Source: Paraeggerthella hongkongensis (lineage in GTDB: Bacteria; Actinomycetota; Coriobacteriia; Coriobacteriales; Eggerthellaceae). Taken from it: a stretch of DNA of 64,000 bases. The notes below the pieces were generated by a model. It made no database searches. It was not told the origin of the DNA and worked only from the letters and a program-made list of their open reading frames with translations. Positions 1-7,939 of this stretch are shown here, one piece after another. Numbering within the stretch: position 1 is the stretch's first letter; every line of letters starts with the position of its first letter. The translations under genes and the position numbers were made by a program. The stretch covers positions 124,001-188,000 of the forward strand of contig NZ_QICD01000001.1 of assembly GCF_003726035.1 (NCBI RefSeq), read 5' to 3'.

Positions 1-865
1 ATGCGAACGGATCGTCTTGCCGGGGCGCGGCGTCGAACAGACGGCAGAGAAACGAGAACGTCATGATGGAGAACATGAGCTTGCCAACGCCCAGGCCCAT
101 CTGATGCCGTTCGCTGTTGCCGCCCGCGGTTTCGCACGGTTCGACGGGGGCGTCGGGGGTGGATTCCCCATAAGGTTTTCCGGCGCTTTTAACAAGGGTT
201 CGCCAAGGGCAGCCTGTTCGGTTCGCTTCGAACATCAGAAGGCCAAACGAAAGCAGCGGAATCACGGCGAATCCGACGAAGCTGGTGTTGTCGGTGGACA
301 TGGCCGTTACCAGTGCCGTCACGATCGCTGCAGCCGGCGACGCCAGCGCGGCGAATCGCGTGGGATGTCCGGCGAAGCGATCGCCCCAGAGCACTTGCAG
401 GGGGCCTGCTCCAAGTCCGCCCGCCACGAAACCCAAAGCGATGAGCGCTTCGTTGTCGACCCAGATGGCAAGAGGAATCAACAGGCCGCTTGCCAGTAGT
501 GCAAACGGGGTTATTCGAAACATTCCGACGCGAACGGCGTTTCCGTGCTTTCCCTGGCGGTTCACCGCGAACGAAACGATGAGCGCGCTCAAGGCTCCGA
601 ACACCAGATACATCCAGTGCAGCGAAGCGGTTGCACCCGCAACCAAAGGTGCTCCCAGGCAGAAAATGATCCACGCGCGGCAGAGGCCGAACCCGATGAT
701 GGTAACAAGGTAGTCAAGGGTGAGGGCGTCTTTCGCCGCTTCTGCGGCATTAAAGTCGCCTTCCGATTGCCGCAACGTCTGGTTGGCTTCTTGCTGCGAT
801 GGCTTCGCTGTTTCGCAAGCGTCTGCGACGCGGCGATCGTCTTCGCGTTTCGTGCGGTGCGGCAT
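1..865 (-). CDS. Polytopic membrane protein, probable N-terminal half of a membrane-bound LuxR-type regulator (3' end outside window)
   Basis: An open frame runs from an ATG at 865 to the window edge without a stop (288 codons visible). After a charged N-terminus of about 45 residues it is strongly hydrophobic, with segments such as LVTIIGFGLCRAWIIFCLGA, WMYLVFGALSALIVSFAV, FALLASGLLIPLAIWV and FVGFAVIPLLSFGLLMFEA. A GGGGAGAG ribosome site sits about six bases before the ATG. Long multi-span N-termini followed by a C-terminal LuxR HTH are very common in Eggerthella-type genomes, often beside reductase genes as here. The HTH part would lie beyond position 1, so the regulator call is inference; a plain membrane protein is the alternative. 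It diverges from the flavoprotein gene at 1163. Confidence 0.6.
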   Translation of the reverse strand, partial: MPHRTKREDDRRVADACETAKPSQQEANQTLRQSEGDFNAAEAAKDALTLDYLVTIIGFGLCRAWIIFCLGAPLVAGATASLHWMYLVFGALSALIVSFAVNRQGKHGNAVRVGMFRITPFALLASGLLIPLAIWVDNEALIALGFVAGGLGAGPLQVLWGDRFAGHPTRFAALASPAAAIVTALVTAMSTDNTSFVGFAVIPLLSFGLLMFEANRTGCPWRTLVKSAGKPYGESTPDAPVEPCETAGGNSERHQMGLGVGKLMFSIMTFSFLCRLFDAAPRQDDPFA

Positions 866-1162
866 ACAGTCTCTCCCCGGTGGTTGTCGCCACGGGCGCG
901 GCAGTACGTCCGCGTCCCTCTCCCGTGTGCATGAGCGTGCGTGAAAATGATAGCACTCATCATACGTAATTGTACCCCGCGAGCCTATCGGATTGACAAT
1001 CCGATAGGCTGCTGACCTGCAAAATCCTATTCATCATCGGAAGGCGCGCGCAAAATCCGACAGCCCATCAGATGCGCGAGGGGGCCATTCCTCGGTACAG
1101 TTTGGCGAGTAAGGACGGGTGCTCAAACGGAGGGGCCCGTTCCACCGAGAAGGAGGAACAGT
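866..1162. other. Divergent intergenic region
   Basis: This gap separates the leftward membrane-regulator gene from the rightward flavoprotein gene. It holds the inverted repeat at 982-1010 and the ribosome site AAGGAGGA at 1150-1157. I see no convincing -35/-10 pair and no further reading frame of protein-like composition. Confidence 0.5.
982..1010. promoter_or_regulatory. 13-bp inverted repeat between divergent genes, candidate operator
   Basis: Arms 982-994 and 998-1010 are perfectly complementary around a 3-base centre (GAC). There is no T-run on either side, so it does not look like a terminator. It lies about 117 bases before the membrane-regulator start and about 150 bases before the flavoprotein start, in the only gap between the two divergent genes. 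The simplest reading is the binding site of a dimeric regulator, possibly the neighbouring one. Confidence 0.5.
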
Positions 1163-2824
1163 ATGAGCAACGGCATGGAGGGCGGAGTTTCCCGTCGTTC
1201 GTTCCTGAAGGGCGCTGGCGTTGCCGCTGCCGCCGTGGCGGGTTCCGCTGCGCTGGCCGGTTGCGCTTCGGGTTCTACGGGCGCGGCAACGGGCGACTGG
1301 ATGCCCAAGAATTGGGATTACGAGTGCGACCTTCTGGTCATCGGCTACGGCGGAGCGGGCATGTGGGCTTCGCTCATCGGCGCCGACGAGTGCGGCCAGG
1401 AAGTCATCGTGCTGGAGAAGGCTCCCGAGCGCGGCGGCGGAAACAGCTCCATCAACAACGGCGAATGGACCATCGTCGAGGAGAGCGAGAAGGATCGCTT
1501 CAAGAAGTACATCAAGGCGTTCACGCATGGCAAGACTCCTGAGCCGATGATCGACGCTTGGGTCAACGAGTGCGCTCGCAACACCGAGTACGCCGACAAG
1601 TACGGCATGACCTACGAGGTGACCGAGGTTGCGCTGGCCGGCGCCATTCCCGAGTACTACTTCCTGGACGACAACGCCTACGAGGGCTCCTGCAAGCTGT
1701 CCTCCGTCGACGGTTTCGGCATGCTGTCCTTCCACGAGCTCGACGCCAAGCGCGAAGAGCTGGGCGTGCAGCTGTTCTTCGACTGTCACGACGAGCGTCT
1801 CATCCAGAACCCTGAGACGAAGGAGATCGTCGGCGCGTACACGATGATCGGCAGCGAGGAGAAGACGGTCAAGGCTCGCAAGGGCGTCATCCTCACGCTG
1901 GGCGGCTTCGAGTTCAACGAGGAGCTGAAGAACGAGTACTTGAAGTGCTATCCGTTCAAGTTCGAGGGCTGGCAGTTCAACACGGGCGACGGCATCAAGA
2001 TGGTCGAGGACGTGGGAGCGAAGCTGTGGCACATGGACATGGTCATCTCCATGTACTCCATGTGGACGCGCGACCCGGAGAACGACTTCTCCATCCTGTA
2101 CTTCATGCCCGGCTTCAGCTACTTCAATGTGAACCGTCTGGGCAAGCGCTTCGTGGACGACACAGCCATGGGCTCGCCGCACAACGGCTGGCACACGTTG
2201 CTGCACTTCGACGACGCCATCGACGACTACGATCGCATCCCCACGTGGTGCATCTTCGACCAGAGCTGCTTCGACGCCGGCAAGCTGTCCACCAGCCAGG
2301 GCGACTTCTTCGAGTGCGGCAACTTCGCTTCCGATCTGCCCGATTCCGTGCGTGCATGGGACGGCTGGAGCCAGGACAACAAGGCCGAGGTGGAAAAGGG
2401 CTGGATCATCAAGGCCGACACCATCGAGGAGCTTGGCAAGAAGATCAAGGAATTCGACCACTGGATGGACGTCGATGCCTTGAAGGCCACGTTCGAGGAG
2501 TATCAGGGCTTCTGCGCGGCCGGCAAGGACGCGCGCTTCGACCGCGCGGCGAAGAGCCTCGTGGCGCTGGACGGCGGCCCGTACTACGCCATCTCGGTGT
2601 ACCCCGGCTCCTGCTCCACGCTGGGCGGCCCCATGAAGAACGAGAACGGCCAGGTGCTGGATCCGCAGCGCAACCCCATCCCGCGTCTGTACGCGGCGGG
2701 CTGCTTCGGCAACTTCCAGGCGCACAGCTACGGCATCACCGGCGGCAACAACGCCGAGAACCAGGTGTGGGGCCGTATCTCCGCTCGCCATGCTGCCGGT
2801 TTGGACGCATGGGACGCGAAGTAG
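1163..2824 (+). CDS. Tat-exported FAD-binding reductase flavoprotein (fumarate reductase/flavocytochrome c flavoprotein family)
   Basis: A 553-residue protein. Residues 10-17 (SRRSFLKG) are a twin-arginine signal, followed by an Ala-rich core and a lipobox-like LAGC (Cys34), so it is probably folded before export and may be lipid-anchored. The dinucleotide fold reads LLVIGYGGAGMWAS at 58-70. The C-terminal part carries the usual FAD_binding_2 layout (PYYAISVYPG, TLGGP, YAAGCFGNF, GITGGNNAENQ). No CxxCH haem motif is present, so electrons probably come from the adjacent cytochrome. Eggerthella-type bacteria carry many such reductases acting on fumarate-like, drug or plant-derived acceptors, the cardiac glycoside reductase Cgr2 being one known relative; the substrate here cannot be read from sequence. 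The start is set by AAGGAGGA six bases upstream. Confidence 0.9.
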   Translation: MSNGMEGGVSRRSFLKGAGVAAAAVAGSAALAGCASGSTGAATGDWMPKNWDYECDLLVIGYGGAGMWASLIGADECGQEVIVLEKAPERGGGNSSINNGEWTIVEESEKDRFKKYIKAFTHGKTPEPMIDAWVNECARNTEYADKYGMTYEVTEVALAGAIPEYYFLDDNAYEGSCKLSSVDGFGMLSFHELDAKREELGVQLFFDCHDERLIQNPETKEIVGAYTMIGSEEKTVKARKGVILTLGGFEFNEELKNEYLKCYPFKFEGWQFNTGDGIKMVEDVGAKLWHMDMVISMYSMWTRDPENDFSILYFMPGFSYFNVNRLGKRFVDDTAMGSPHNGWHTLLHFDDAIDDYDRIPTWCIFDQSCFDAGKLSTSQGDFFECGNFASDLPDSVRAWDGWSQDNKAEVEKGWIIKADTIEELGKKIKEFDHWMDVDALKATFEEYQGFCAAGKDARFDRAAKSLVALDGGPYYAISVYPGSCSTLGGPMKNENGQVLDPQRNPIPRLYAAGCFGNFQAHSYGITGGNNAENQVWGRISARHAAGLDAWDAK

Positions 2825-2965
2825 CATCCCTGTAGCAATCGTGCGGGCGCCATCCTCCCCGGATGCGCCCGCCGGTTCTTGGTTCGGCCCTGCCGCTTTG
2901 CGCGGCGGGGCCGGATGAACGACCGCTCCCTTCGAGGAGCTTTCAAGACGAGATAGGAGTAACGC

Positions 2966-3625
2966 ATGACCGTGCAAGCACACACCGCCGACAAGCGTCT
3001 TGTCGTGCTCGCCGTCCTCGGCGTCGTCCTCGCGCTGGCGGCCGCTATGTGGTCGCTGGCCGGCTGCGCGCCACAGGAGGCTTCGCAGGCCCCCGCGCAA
3101 TCCGAGGACAAGGGCTCCGGCGCGACGGCCATGGACGGACAGCCCGTCAACTGGACCATGGAGTCCGACTGCTCTATGTGCCATACGGCTGAGGCCGAGT
3201 CTGCCACCGATGCCGCTTGCCCGCAGGGCGCGGCTCACGGGGCTCAGAACGTGACCTGCGTTCAGTGCCATACCGAGCAGGACGTTCTCAAGACCGAGCA
3301 TGCCGACGTGAAGTTCGGCGACAAGACGTCTACGAAGGCGACCGTCGTTACGGTTGATCCCGCCACGTGCGAGTCGTGCCACGGTACGATGGCCGACGTT
3401 GCGGCCAAGACCGCCGACTCCAAGGCGCTGACCGACGACAAGGGCACCACCGTGAACCCTCACGACATTCCCGCTGGCCAGAAGCACGACGCGAATCCGC
3501 CGACGTGCACGAGCTGCCACAACAATCACTCGAAGGCGCTTGCGAAAGACGCGATGAAGTATTGCGCGCAGTGTCACCACCGCGGCACGTTCGAGTGCGG
3601 CACCTGCCACGAGCTGCGCGAGTAG
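2966..3625 (+). CDS. Six-haem c-type cytochrome lipoprotein, probable electron donor to the flavoprotein
   Basis: 219 residues. A hydrophobic N-terminus (VVLAVLGVVLALAAAMWSLAGC) ends in a lipobox at Cys34, so the protein is predicted to be anchored outside the membrane. Six CxxCH motifs begin at Cys69, 98, 135, 181, 200 and 211; the spacing resembles NapC/NrfH or cytochrome c3-like electron-transfer proteins. It lies 141 bases after the flavoprotein and is followed by a strong terminator, so the two genes probably form a reductase/cytochrome unit like the Eggerthella cgr pair (in a different gene order). Ribosome site ATAGGAGT precedes the ATG. No membrane quinol dehydrogenase is encoded next to it. 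Confidence 0.88.
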   Translation: MTVQAHTADKRLVVLAVLGVVLALAAAMWSLAGCAPQEASQAPAQSEDKGSGATAMDGQPVNWTMESDCSMCHTAEAESATDAACPQGAAHGAQNVTCVQCHTEQDVLKTEHADVKFGDKTSTKATVVTVDPATCESCHGTMADVAAKTADSKALTDDKGTTVNPHDIPAGQKHDANPPTCTSCHNNHSKALAKDAMKYCAQCHHRGTFECGTCHELRE

Positions 3626-3698
3626 CCGACAGGAAAGCAACCAAGCATATCCGCTTGTGGGCGGCAACCCTCCCTCCCCGTCGCCCGCAAGATAGTCG

Positions 3699-3730
3699 AA
3701 GACCCGGCCTCCTCCCTCGGCCGGGTCTTT
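3699..3730 (+). terminator. Rho-independent terminator after the cytochrome
   Basis: Eleven-base perfect stem (AAGACCCGGCC at 3699-3709, GGCCGGGTCTT at 3719-3729) with a 9-base loop and a short T-run. It separates the reductase operon from the glycosylase gene. Confidence 0.85.
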
Positions 3731-3745
3731 CGCGTTGCGCAGGGT

Positions 3746-3754
3746 TGCTATACT
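3746..3754 (+). promoter_or_regulatory. Extended -10 promoter for the glycosylase gene
   Basis: TGCTATACT (TGn plus TATACT) lies about 28 bases before the ATG at 3782. No good -35 was seen, as is usual for extended -10 promoters. Confidence 0.5.
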
Positions 3755-3781
3755 GGTTGAAACAACGACGAAGGAGCGGTC

Positions 3782-4429
3782 ATGCCGGTGTTTCGATACG
3801 GGGAAGAAGAAACGGCGTACCTGGCCGCGCGCGATCCGCGGATGGCCGAGGTCATTGCGGCGGTCGGACATATCGAGCGCGAGGTGCATCCGGATTTGTT
3901 CGCCGCTCTTGTGAACAGCATCGTGGGACAGCAGATATCGACCAAGGCGCAGGAAACCGTTTGGAACCGCATGCTGGATGCCTTCGGTACGGTGTCTCCC
4001 GAAGGCATCGCGTCGTGCTCCGAGGACGAGCTGCAATCGGTGGGGATCACGTATCGCAAAGCCGGCTACATCAAGGGCGCCGCCGAGCGCGTGCTGGCTG
4101 GCGAGATCGATCTGGAGGAGCTGCACGGCCTGTCCGATGACGAGGTGTGCCGGCGGCTTTCGAAGCTTCCCGGTATCGGAGTGTGGACGGCGGAAATGCT
4201 CATGCTGTTCTCCCTGCAGCGTCCCGACATCATGAGCTACGGCGACCTGGCCATTCAGCGTGGTCTGCGCATGGTGCACCATCATCGTCGCATCACGCCT
4301 CAGTTGTTTGCGAAGTATCGGCGGCGGTATTCTCCGTACGGAAGCGTGGCCAGCTTGTATCTGTGGGCCGTAGCTGGAGGCGCGGTTCCCGGTTTGCGCG
4401 ATTGGGCTCCGAAGGAAAAGAAAGGGTAG
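3782..4429 (+). CDS. HhH-GPD DNA glycosylase (AlkA-like 3-methyladenine DNA glycosylase)
   Basis: 215 residues. Residues 44-51 read VNSIVGQQ, the usual start of the HhH-GPD fold, and the helix-hairpin-helix is LPGIGVWTAEM at 129-139. The catalytic aspartate is expected at Asp155 in YGDLAIQRG. It would remove alkylated purines in base excision repair in the cytoplasm. It lacks the N-terminal AlkA domain of the E. coli enzyme and is close to the short AlkA form common in Gram-positives. A GAAGGAG ribosome site and its own extended -10 promoter suggest a single-gene unit between the cytochrome terminator and the MFS gene. Confidence 0.88.
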   Translation: MPVFRYGEEETAYLAARDPRMAEVIAAVGHIEREVHPDLFAALVNSIVGQQISTKAQETVWNRMLDAFGTVSPEGIASCSEDELQSVGITYRKAGYIKGAAERVLAGEIDLEELHGLSDDEVCRRLSKLPGIGVWTAEMLMLFSLQRPDIMSYGDLAIQRGLRMVHHHRRITPQLFAKYRRRYSPYGSVASLYLWAVAGGAVPGLRDWAPKEKKG

Positions 4430-4577
4430 GGGCGCGAGGTTTTTCGGCTTCATTCGTCTTGGAGCCTGTGCGCTGACGGCGAACCGGTTCGCGACGTTCC
4501 GTCGACTTTGATTCGACGGTGAGCTCGATTTCTTCGATCCTGGGGGACATCTCTTTTTCCTCGATTGCAAATTATGC

Positions 4578-4607
4578 TTGCCATCAGGCGCAACGCGCTT
4601 CTATAAT
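4578..4607 (+). promoter_or_regulatory. Sigma70-type promoter for the MFS transporter
   Basis: TTGCCA (4578-4583) and TATAAT (4602-4607) are separated by 18 bases, with the predicted start of transcription about 50 bases before the ATG at 4667. A separate palindrome GCGAACCGGTTCGC lies upstream at 4479-4492. Confidence 0.7.
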
Positions 4608-4666
4608 GGCGCGGGGCCACGTGATTTCAAGGGGATGCTTTCGGGTTTCAGCAACGGGGAGGGCGC

Positions 4667-5860
4667 ATGAAAAGGCGGTCGCTATCGAAAGGCCAGGCAT
4701 TTCGCGGGTTCTTCGTTGCCACGGCGGCGTTCTTCGCGGTATTCGCCTCCACGGCCGTTCCCATTCCTCTGTACGCGACGTATCAGGCGACCATTGGCTT
4801 GACGAATACCGAGATCTCGTTCACGATGCTCGCTTATTTGAGCGGCGTCATTCTGACGCTTTTGCTGGCGGGCCGCTTGTCTGATGCGCTTGGCCGCAAA
4901 GCTACGACTTTCGTTGCGCTGTTGCTGGCGGTGGCTGGCTGCACGTTGTTCCTGTTCGCCGCCGATGCCGGCGCTATCTTGACCGCGCGGTTCGTGCAAG
5001 GAGTTGCCGGCGGTTTGGCTATGAGCGCCGTTTCCGCGCTTATCGTCGATTGCATTTCCGATTATCGGATGGGCTGGGGTTCGGCTATGGCCAGCTGCGG
5101 ATCTATGGTGGGCATCATGCTGGGTTCGCTTGGCGTGGGATTTCTCTATGGCGCTACGACCAGCACCGATATTGTGTACGGGGCGATGATCGCCGTTTTG
5201 GCGTTGATCGCTTTGCTTTTGCCGCTGGTTCCCGAGCCGCTTGAGAAGCGGGTTTCGTGGCGGACGGCAACGAAAGTGCGCGTGCTGGTTCCTTGCTCGG
5301 CTCGGATGCTGTTCTTGATTTCCGGGTGCGTCTACATTGCCACCTGGAGCGTAGGGACCTTCTTCCAGTCGTTTTCCGCTCCGCTCTCCGTGGAGTGCTT
5401 TGCCGCCGATTCGACCCTGACCGCTTCCCTTGTATTGGCATGCGCTATGGCTCCGAGCGCGCTCGGCGGTCCGCTGGCGGCGCGGTTGGCCCCCATGGTC
5501 GCCTTGAAGGCGGGCGTGCTGCTGTTTGCCGTCTCCACTGTTTTGCTGTCGCTTCTCCTGGCGGCTGGATTCCAGGCGGCGTTTCTGCTGGCGGCGGTGT
5601 CGTTTAGCCTGTCCATGGGGATATGCGTGTCCACAACGTTGCGCATGTTGCTGTTGGCGGTGGATGTTTCCGAGACGTCGGCCATTATCTCATCCATCAA
5701 TTTGACCGCGTATGCGGGCACGTCTGCGCTGAGCGTCGTTATGGGCGTGCTGGTGGGCATGTGCTCCTTTTCGGATATTCTGGCTTTCCTAGCCGTTATG
5801 ACCGTTGTCGTAGCGGGCGTGGTCTTCGCTTACGACAGAATGTCTGCCAAGGCTCGTTGA
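4667..5860 (+). CDS. Major facilitator superfamily transporter
   Basis: 397 residues, hydrophobic throughout with about 12 predicted membrane segments. Residues around 68-77 (GRLSDALGRK) are the MFS loop 2-3 signature, and a second half begins after the charged central loop near 195-210 (EPLEKRVSWRTATKVR). Length and layout fit drug/proton antiporters or small-solute exporters, but the substrate cannot be told from sequence. The gene has its own promoter with TATAAT. An in-frame shadow frame begins at 4519 on another frame and is not coding. Confidence 0.85.
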   Translation: MKRRSLSKGQAFRGFFVATAAFFAVFASTAVPIPLYATYQATIGLTNTEISFTMLAYLSGVILTLLLAGRLSDALGRKATTFVALLLAVAGCTLFLFAADAGAILTARFVQGVAGGLAMSAVSALIVDCISDYRMGWGSAMASCGSMVGIMLGSLGVGFLYGATTSTDIVYGAMIAVLALIALLLPLVPEPLEKRVSWRTATKVRVLVPCSARMLFLISGCVYIATWSVGTFFQSFSAPLSVECFAADSTLTASLVLACAMAPSALGGPLAARLAPMVALKAGVLLFAVSTVLLSLLLAAGFQAAFLLAAVSFSLSMGICVSTTLRMLLLAVDVSETSAIISSINLTAYAGTSALSVVMGVLVGMCSFSDILAFLAVMTVVVAGVVFAYDRMSAKAR

Positions 5861-5969
5861 CGGTTGACTTCGCTCGAAATGCTTTTCCTTTGCTTTCAAT
5901 ACGTGTTCGCCTTTCCTTACTTTCTGCTGTTTTATGCGGTTTGCCTGGGGCAATGCTTTGGTTTCTTAA

Positions 5970-5998
5970 TTGTTGATTCGCGCTATTTTTGCTAGGAT
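5970..5998 (+). promoter_or_regulatory. Promoter for the IPKTG surface protein
   Basis: TTGTTG (5970-5975), a 17-base spacer and TAGGAT (5993-5998) preceded by TGC, an extended -10 arrangement. Transcription would start near 6005, giving a leader of about 170 bases that begins at the inverted repeat described separately. The rest of the 313-base gap 5861-6173 shows nothing else I can name. Confidence 0.55.
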
Positions 5999-6004
5999 GC
6001 GCCT

Positions 6005-6129
6005 CAACATCGCGCAGGGCGTTGCAGAAAACGCTGTGCTCGCCGCATGCGAGGGCTGCGCTGCTTCGGATCTCGCACGTTCCCTTCGCGCTTGCTGCGC
6101 GTCTTGCGAATTCGGAATGCGCGATGTTG
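6005..6129. repeat. 12-bp inverted repeat pair bracketing the leader of the surface-protein gene
   Basis: CAACATCGCGCA at 6005-6016 is the exact reverse complement of 6118-6129, 101 bases apart. The left arm sits at the predicted transcription start and the right arm ends 44 bases before the ATG at 6174. It could be the closing stem of a folded 5' leader or the borders of a small invertible segment. Confidence 0.5.
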
Positions 6130-6173
6130 CTCGGTCGAATAAGCGGCCGGTTGAATCGAAGGAGTCGGCAACG

Positions 6174-7727
6174 ATGGCGTTGAAGAAGGTTTTCTGCATG
6201 CTTGCGGCGGCTGTGGTCGCGTCCTTTGCGTGGACGGCGATCTTCGGTGCTGTTGCCGCGCAAGCTGACGAATGGAACGACGAAGAGACGCAGACCTCGA
6301 CCTTGTACTTTGCCTGCGTCATGGCGCAGGGAGCTCAACCTGCTTTGGTTGACCCGGGGAACATGGCTTCGGGCGTGGAGGGCACGCTGTACGATGACGC
6401 TGGGGCAGTGGTGGCGGTGGCGTCGTCGTCGGGCAACGGGTACCTGGTGTTCAAGGGCCTGGCATGGAACGGCACGTACACGTTCAAGGTGACCGACATG
6501 CCTGACGGGATGTTTCCCGTGCGGCATCAGTACAAGGCGGGATCGGACGAATACCTGATCACGGTCACGTCGCAGGGATGGGTTCTGGTTGACGGGAAAA
6601 GCGGAAACGCTGCGGCTCCGACTCCGTCCTTTCCCGGCGTGAACCATCTTGGGGGCAAAACCCCGTTCAAACTGTATTTTGATCGGCTCCCCTCTGTTTC
6701 CAAGACGGTGAACGGCGTCGATCGTATCGAATCCGAACCTGGCGATGAGCTTGTGTTCGAGGTTACCTCGACGTTGGGATCGGCGGTGGGGTATGCGTTC
6801 AGCTTCCTGCCGGCTGCTGATCTGCGCATTTCCTACGATTCGGTCGTGTTGAGCGATTTGGTTGATCCTATGCTGCAGGTTGAGCGCGTGGAGTGCTTTC
6901 TGGACGGGGTTCTTCTTGCTCCCGAGGAGTGCGCTATCGTTCAGGAAGACCGCGGCGGCAAGGGGACGTTCGTCTCCGCAGCGCTGACGCGCGAAAAGCT
7001 CGCGCAGCTTGTCGTGAGCTATCCGGAAGCCGCTTCGTCTCGTGAGGTCGTCATGAGGGTTTCCGTCGTTTTGAAGGAGGAGGCTCGACACCCGATCGAA
7101 AACGAGGGGACGTTCACGATAAACGGGTACGGCGCGCATAGCAACGTGGTTGTTGTGGTGCCGTCGACGATCGAAGTTCCCGCGCGCAAAGCATGGGAAG
7201 GCGTGTCAGACAATTTCCCGGCCGTTGTTTTTCAGTTGCTGAGAAACGGAGAGCCTTACGGTGCGCCCGTTGTTCTTGACGGGACGGAAGACGAACTCGA
7301 GCTTGCTCCCTGGCAAACGGTGTGGAGGAATCTTCCCAAGGCGGATATGCAGGGCCGGCCGTTTTCGTATACGGTGAGCGAAGCGTTCGTGGATCCGTCG
7401 GTTGCCGCTTTGTTCGAGGTGGACTATGCGTACGGCACGATTGCAGATCCTTCGATCGTGGTGACGAACAGGGCGCTTCCGGTGGTTCCGGACGAACCTG
7501 AGCCCGGCCCTGGACCGGACCCGGAGCCCAGCCCCGATCCGAAGCCCACGCCCAAGCCCGATGCTCCAAGCAACGAATCTCCGCGTCCTCTGCCTCAAAG
7601 CTCGCAGGTCAAGGCAATTCCGAAGACGGGCGACGGCTTTGCGTACGCGGATGCTGCTGCGCTTGCGGCGCTGTCCGGCGCGGTTGCGACGTGTTCTTTC
7701 TTCAGGTGGCGGCGCGGCGAAGCGTAA
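6174..7727 (+). CDS. Sortase-anchored pilin-like surface protein with isopeptide-type and Cna-B domains
   Basis: 517 residues with a signal peptide (KKVFCMLAAAVVASFAW, cleavage near AQA-DE). A middle region near residues 165-330 looks like a fimbrial D2-type isopeptide domain (PSVSKTVNG, PGDELVFEVT). A Cna-B-type domain follows (ARKAWEGVSDNFPAVVFQLL to TVSEAFVD). Then comes a Pro/Glu/Asp spacer, the sorting signal IPKTGDG, a membrane span and a positive tail (RWRRGEA). It is predicted to be cross-linked to the wall or a pilus by a sortase, which is not in this window. The frame stays open back to 5970, but the ATG at 6174 has GAAGGAG nine bases upstream and starts exactly at the signal peptide, so that start is chosen. 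Confidence 0.85.
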   Translation: MALKKVFCMLAAAVVASFAWTAIFGAVAAQADEWNDEETQTSTLYFACVMAQGAQPALVDPGNMASGVEGTLYDDAGAVVAVASSSGNGYLVFKGLAWNGTYTFKVTDMPDGMFPVRHQYKAGSDEYLITVTSQGWVLVDGKSGNAAAPTPSFPGVNHLGGKTPFKLYFDRLPSVSKTVNGVDRIESEPGDELVFEVTSTLGSAVGYAFSFLPAADLRISYDSVVLSDLVDPMLQVERVECFLDGVLLAPEECAIVQEDRGGKGTFVSAALTREKLAQLVVSYPEAASSREVVMRVSVVLKEEARHPIENEGTFTINGYGAHSNVVVVVPSTIEVPARKAWEGVSDNFPAVVFQLLRNGEPYGAPVVLDGTEDELELAPWQTVWRNLPKADMQGRPFSYTVSEAFVDPSVAALFEVDYAYGTIADPSIVVTNRALPVVPDEPEPGPGPDPEPSPDPKPTPKPDAPSNESPRPLPQSSQVKAIPKTGDGFAYADAAALAALSGAVATCSFFRWRRGEA

Positions 7728-7830
7728 GCTGAGCTTTGCCGTACGGGCGCTAGACGTTTGCTGGCGGTTGGACCCGGATTCGGGCTTGGCTCGTTCGCGC
7801 CCCTGGACCAGGGGTTGAGAAGTGCAGGAA

Positions 7831-7856
7831 AAAGGCCAGACGATCGTCTGGCCTTT
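7831..7856. terminator. Palindromic terminator between the surface gene and tRNA-Val
   Basis: A perfect 26-base palindrome (AAAGGCCAGACGA and its complement). Read leftward it ends in CCTTTTTCC and should terminate the tRNA transcript; read rightward it may also end the surface-protein mRNA. Confidence 0.75.
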
Positions 7857-7864
7857 GAAATTCA

Positions 7865-7939
7865 TGGTGGGCGATGAGGGATTTGAACCCCCGGCCTTGT
7901 CCTTGTAAGGGACCTGCGCTCCCGCTGCGCCAATCGCCC
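7865..7939 (-). tRNA. tRNA-Val (anticodon TAC), CCA encoded
   Basis: 75 bases. The acceptor GGGCGAT pairs with ATCGCCC and is followed by A-CCA. The anticodon loop CTTACAA carries TAC, and the T-loop reads GGTTCAAAT. All arms fold as expected for valine tRNA. A terminator follows directly on the minus strand. Confidence 0.93.

Noticed and set aside
4479-4492. 14-bp palindrome GCGAACCGGTTCGC as terminator of the glycosylase gene
   Set aside because: No loop and no T-run; short self-complementary strings of this kind are expected by chance in GC-rich DNA.
1034-4570. 1,178-codon open frame on the minus strand
   Set aside because: It is antisense to the flavoprotein, cytochrome and glycosylase genes, which carry clear family motifs. 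High GC at third positions makes stop codons rare on the opposite strand; the translation shows no family motifs.
5970-6173. N-terminal extension of the IPKTG surface protein
   Set aside because: The extension lies in the promoter and leader, and the ATG at 6174 has a ribosome site and begins a normal signal peptide.
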